Of a DNA stretch of 50,285 bases, positions 48,625 through 50,285 are shown piece by piece. The stretch spans positions 1 to 50,285 of the forward strand of contig DATKRZ010000097.1 in the NCBI GenBank assembly GCA_035531955.1, given 5' to 3'. Positions within the stretch are counted from its first letter, which is position 1, and every line of letters begins with the position of its first letter. The stretch is from Bog-756 sp035531955 (GTDB lineage: Bacteria; Actinomycetota; Acidimicrobiia; Acidimicrobiales; RAAP-2). The translations under genes were made by a program, and so were the position numbers. The notes under the pieces were generated by a model. It saw nothing but the letters and a program-made list of their open reading frames with translations, ran no database searches and was not told the origin of the DNA.

Positions 48625-49773
48625 GTGCCGTTCGCCAGCGCCCTGTCCGAGCACCCGATCGCCGCCCTGGCCACCGGGGAGGTCTCCGGGGCCGTGCTCG
48701 AGGCCATCGGGGAGCGCCCGGACCTGGTGGCGGTGTTCGCAACCCGACCACACGCCGGGGCGCTCGAGGACATCGTGGGCACGGTGTCCGCCGTGCTCCA
48801 CCCGTTGGCCCTGATCGGCTGCGCGGCGGAGTCGGTGGTGGGTACCGGACGGGAGGTCGAAGAGACCCCGGCGGTCAGCCTGTGGGCCGGCCGGGTCGGT
48901 CCCCTGGCCCCCGTGGCCCTCACCGCATCCCGCCTCGGCGACGACTCGTGGGAGTTCGACGGGTGGCCCGGCCGCCTCGGGTTCGAGCCGAGCGCACTGG
49001 TGCTCCTGGCCGACCCGTTCACGTTCCCCGCCGAGCACTTCCTGGCCTGGCTCGACGAAGTCCGTCCCGGGCTGCCGGTCATCGGCGGCAACGCCTCGGG
49101 CGGGCGCGGGCCGGGTGGCAGCCGGCTGGCCATCGGCGACACCGTCGTCGCCTCGGGGGCCACCGGGGTCCTGCTCGGAGCCGGTGTCGGCATCGAGACC
49201 CTCGTCTCCCAGGGCTGCCGGCCCTACGGGAATCCCCTCACCGTCACCCGCTCGGACCGCAACGTGGTCTACGAGGTGGCGGGCGTCCCGGCCATGGAGT
49301 GCCTGGTCGACCAGATCAAGGACAATCTCGGCCCCGTGGATGTGGCCGGCATCGAGTCCAACGGGCTCTTCATGGGACGGCTGATCGACGAGCACACCGA
49401 GGATCCGGGGCCCGGCGACTACCTGATCCGCAGCGTGGTGGGCGTCGACCGCTCGACAGGCGCGGTGGCCGTGGACGACCGGGTGCCGCTCGGCAGCACG
49501 GTCTGCTTCCACCTGCGGGACGCGGAGACGGCCGACACCGAGCTGGGCCTGCTCCTACGCGGCCGGCAGGCGGGCGGAGGCCTGATGTTCACCTGCAACG
49601 GACGGGGGACCCGGCTGTTCGACGACGCCGACCACGACGCCCGGGCGCTTGCCCATTCGGTCGGGCCGGCGCCCGTGGGCGGGTTCTTCGCCGCCGGCGA
49701 GTTCGGACCCATCGGCGGGCGCAACTTCGTGCACGCCTTCACCGCGTCCGCCGCGCTCTTCCACGACCGGTAG
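48625..49773 (+). CDS. FIST-domain sensory protein (FIST N + FIST C)
   Basis: 382 aa, GTG 48625. The FIST N domain is shown by LIGCAAESVVGTGREVEETP and VSLWAGRVGPLAPVALTASR, with GLPVIGGNASGGRGPGGSRL; the FIST C part has SNGLFMGRLIDEH, TVCFHLRDAETADTELGLLL and the end GGFFAAGEFGPIGGRNFVHA. FIST proteins usually sense small ligands, possibly amino acids, and often sit with kinases or cyclases; here no output domain or kinase is adjacent. It follows the cupin by 5 bp, hinting that the ligand is linked to the cupin reaction. Confidence 0.88.
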   Translation: MPFASALSEHPIAALATGEVSGAVLEAIGERPDLVAVFATRPHAGALEDIVGTVSAVLHPLALIGCAAESVVGTGREVEETPAVSLWAGRVGPLAPVALTASRLGDDSWEFDGWPGRLGFEPSALVLLADPFTFPAEHFLAWLDEVRPGLPVIGGNASGGRGPGGSRLAIGDTVVASGATGVLLGAGVGIETLVSQGCRPYGNPLTVTRSDRNVVYEVAGVPAMECLVDQIKDNLGPVDVAGIESNGLFMGRLIDEHTEDPGPGDYLIRSVVGVDRSTGAVAVDDRVPLGSTVCFHLRDAETADTELGLLLRGRQAGGGLMFTCNGRGTRLFDDADHDARALAHSVGPAPVGGFFAAGEFGPIGGRNFVHAFTASAALFHDR

Positions 49774-49780
49774 CCACCCC

Positions 49781-49836
49781 GTCGGTCCCCGTCGACCCCC
49801 GTCGACCCAGTCGACCCCGTCGACCCCGTCGACCCC
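49781..49836. repeat. Short tandem repeat, GTCGACCCC unit
   Basis: Six consecutive 9-10 bp units: a divergent GTCGGTCCCC, then GTCGACCCCC, GTCGACCCA and three exact GTCGACCCC copies. It lies in the 176-bp gap between the FIST gene and transketolase. The number of copies may vary between strains by slippage. Each unit contains a SalI-type GTCGAC palindrome. Confidence 0.9.
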
Positions 49837-49912
49837 GGCGGCGTTGGCGGCGTTGTCGGTGGGGAGGCGTCCGGCGGACATGGGCGCCGGGCGCCGGGCC
49901 ACCACATCGGCC

Positions 49913-49944
49913 GGTAGGGTGGCCACCGAATGGGTAGGGTGACC
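49913..49944 (+). repeat. 12-bp direct repeat just upstream of transketolase
   Basis: GGTAGGGTGGCC (49913-49924) recurs as GGTAGGGTGACC (49933-49944), 11 of 12 bases identical, 20 bp apart. The second copy ends five bases before the transketolase ATG and may contain its ribosome binding site (AGGGTG). A role in regulation is possible but unsupported beyond position. Confidence 0.4.
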
Positions 49945-49949
49945 TCCAA

Positions 49950-50285
49950 ATGACCGACCGCCTCCGACAGACTCCGGACCCGGCCGTCGGCGGCGATCTC
50001 GAACAGCTCGGGATCAACGTCATCCGCGGCTTGGCCATGGACGCCCCCCGCGGGGCCAACTCCGGCCACTCGGGCACGGCCATGGCCCTCGCCCCCCTGG
50101 CCCACGTGCTCTTCACCAGGGTCATGCGCCACGACCCCTCGGAGCCGCACTGGCCCGACCGCGACCGCTTCGTCCTGTCCAACGGGCACGCCTCGATCCT
50201 GCTCTACTCCATGCTCTACCTCACCGGCTACGGGCTGACCCTCGACGACCTGCGGGGCTTCCGCCGCTGGGGCAGCCGCACCCCG
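49950..50285 (+). CDS. tkt: Transketolase, N-terminal part (cut by window end)
   Basis: The first 112 codons from ATG 49950. INVIRGLAMDAPRGANSGHS, GTAMALAPLAHVLFTRVMRH and RDRFVLSNGHASILLYSMLY are the standard start of the thiamine-diphosphate-binding domain (His residues contacting substrate and cofactor). Transketolase moves two-carbon units in the pentose phosphate or Calvin pathway. The rest of the gene lies to the right of the window. Confidence 0.95.
   Translation, partial: MTDRLRQTPDPAVGGDLEQLGINVIRGLAMDAPRGANSGHSGTAMALAPLAHVLFTRVMRHDPSEPHWPDRDRFVLSNGHASILLYSMLYLTGYGLTLDDLRGFRRWGSRTP

Noticed and set aside
49781..49836. CRISPR-like repetitive array
   Set aside because: Units are 9-10 bp and directly adjacent with no spacers; it is a simple tandem repeat.

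Overview
High-GC (roughly 70%) chromosomal DNA from an actinomycete. A complete Pup-proteasome locus (arc, dop, pup, prcB, prcA, pafA), an F420-type nitroreductase-family protein, a DUF4193 zinc-ribbon protein, a MhuD-like heme monooxygenase and an Rv1830-like MerR regulator all point to Actinomycetota. Secreted proteins with 'GYWLVASDGGVFSF' repeats make Acidimicrobiia my best guess, but no marker here settles the class. I saw no tRNA, rRNA or CRISPR array.

Left part (1-9.9 kb): accessory-looking. It begins with the 3' end of an IS3-type transposase, followed by a large secreted double beta-propeller protein, several very small membrane proteins, a second secreted repeat protein, a HEPN-like protein, an amidohydrolase, a gamma-carbonic anhydrase and a decayed corA. 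Next (9.9-11.4 kb, minus strand) is a translationally coupled cassette: MhuD-like monooxygenase, DUF2889 protein and repeat lipoprotein.

Centre (11.5-31.2 kb): a MerR regulator and a nuclease-like protein lead into the glycine cleavage genes gcvT, gcvPA and gcvPB (gcvH is not in the window). After these come an F420-type oxidoreductase, a class II aldolase, a gene-poor kilobase with an AT-rich palindromic operator, a GNAT, an OafA-type acyltransferase, two small zinc-binding proteins, a methyltransferase, a GH3 glycosidase, a nitroreductase, an HtrA protease with divergent hypothetical gene, and a small operon (DUF4193 protein, hypothetical, GNAT).

Right part (31.7-47 kb, almost all minus strand): reading with transcription, a holin-like protein, two small membrane proteins and trmI; then arc, dop, pup, prcB, prcA, pafA, two signal peptidase I genes, tatB, tatC, helY and a tandem-domain ThyX-like gene. 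In Mycobacterium tuberculosis pafA is followed by pafB and pafC and then tatA-tatC-helY; here two lepB genes sit where pafBC would be. Pup already ends in Gly-Gly-Glu. The window closes with a hotdog thioesterase, a bicupin, a FIST-domain protein and the start of transketolase.

Many genes overlap by ATGA or GTGA, so translational coupling is common. Several genes end in hairpins that include the stop codon. Long antisense reading frames opposite dop, arc, pafA and GH3 are by-products of high GC and are not annotated.
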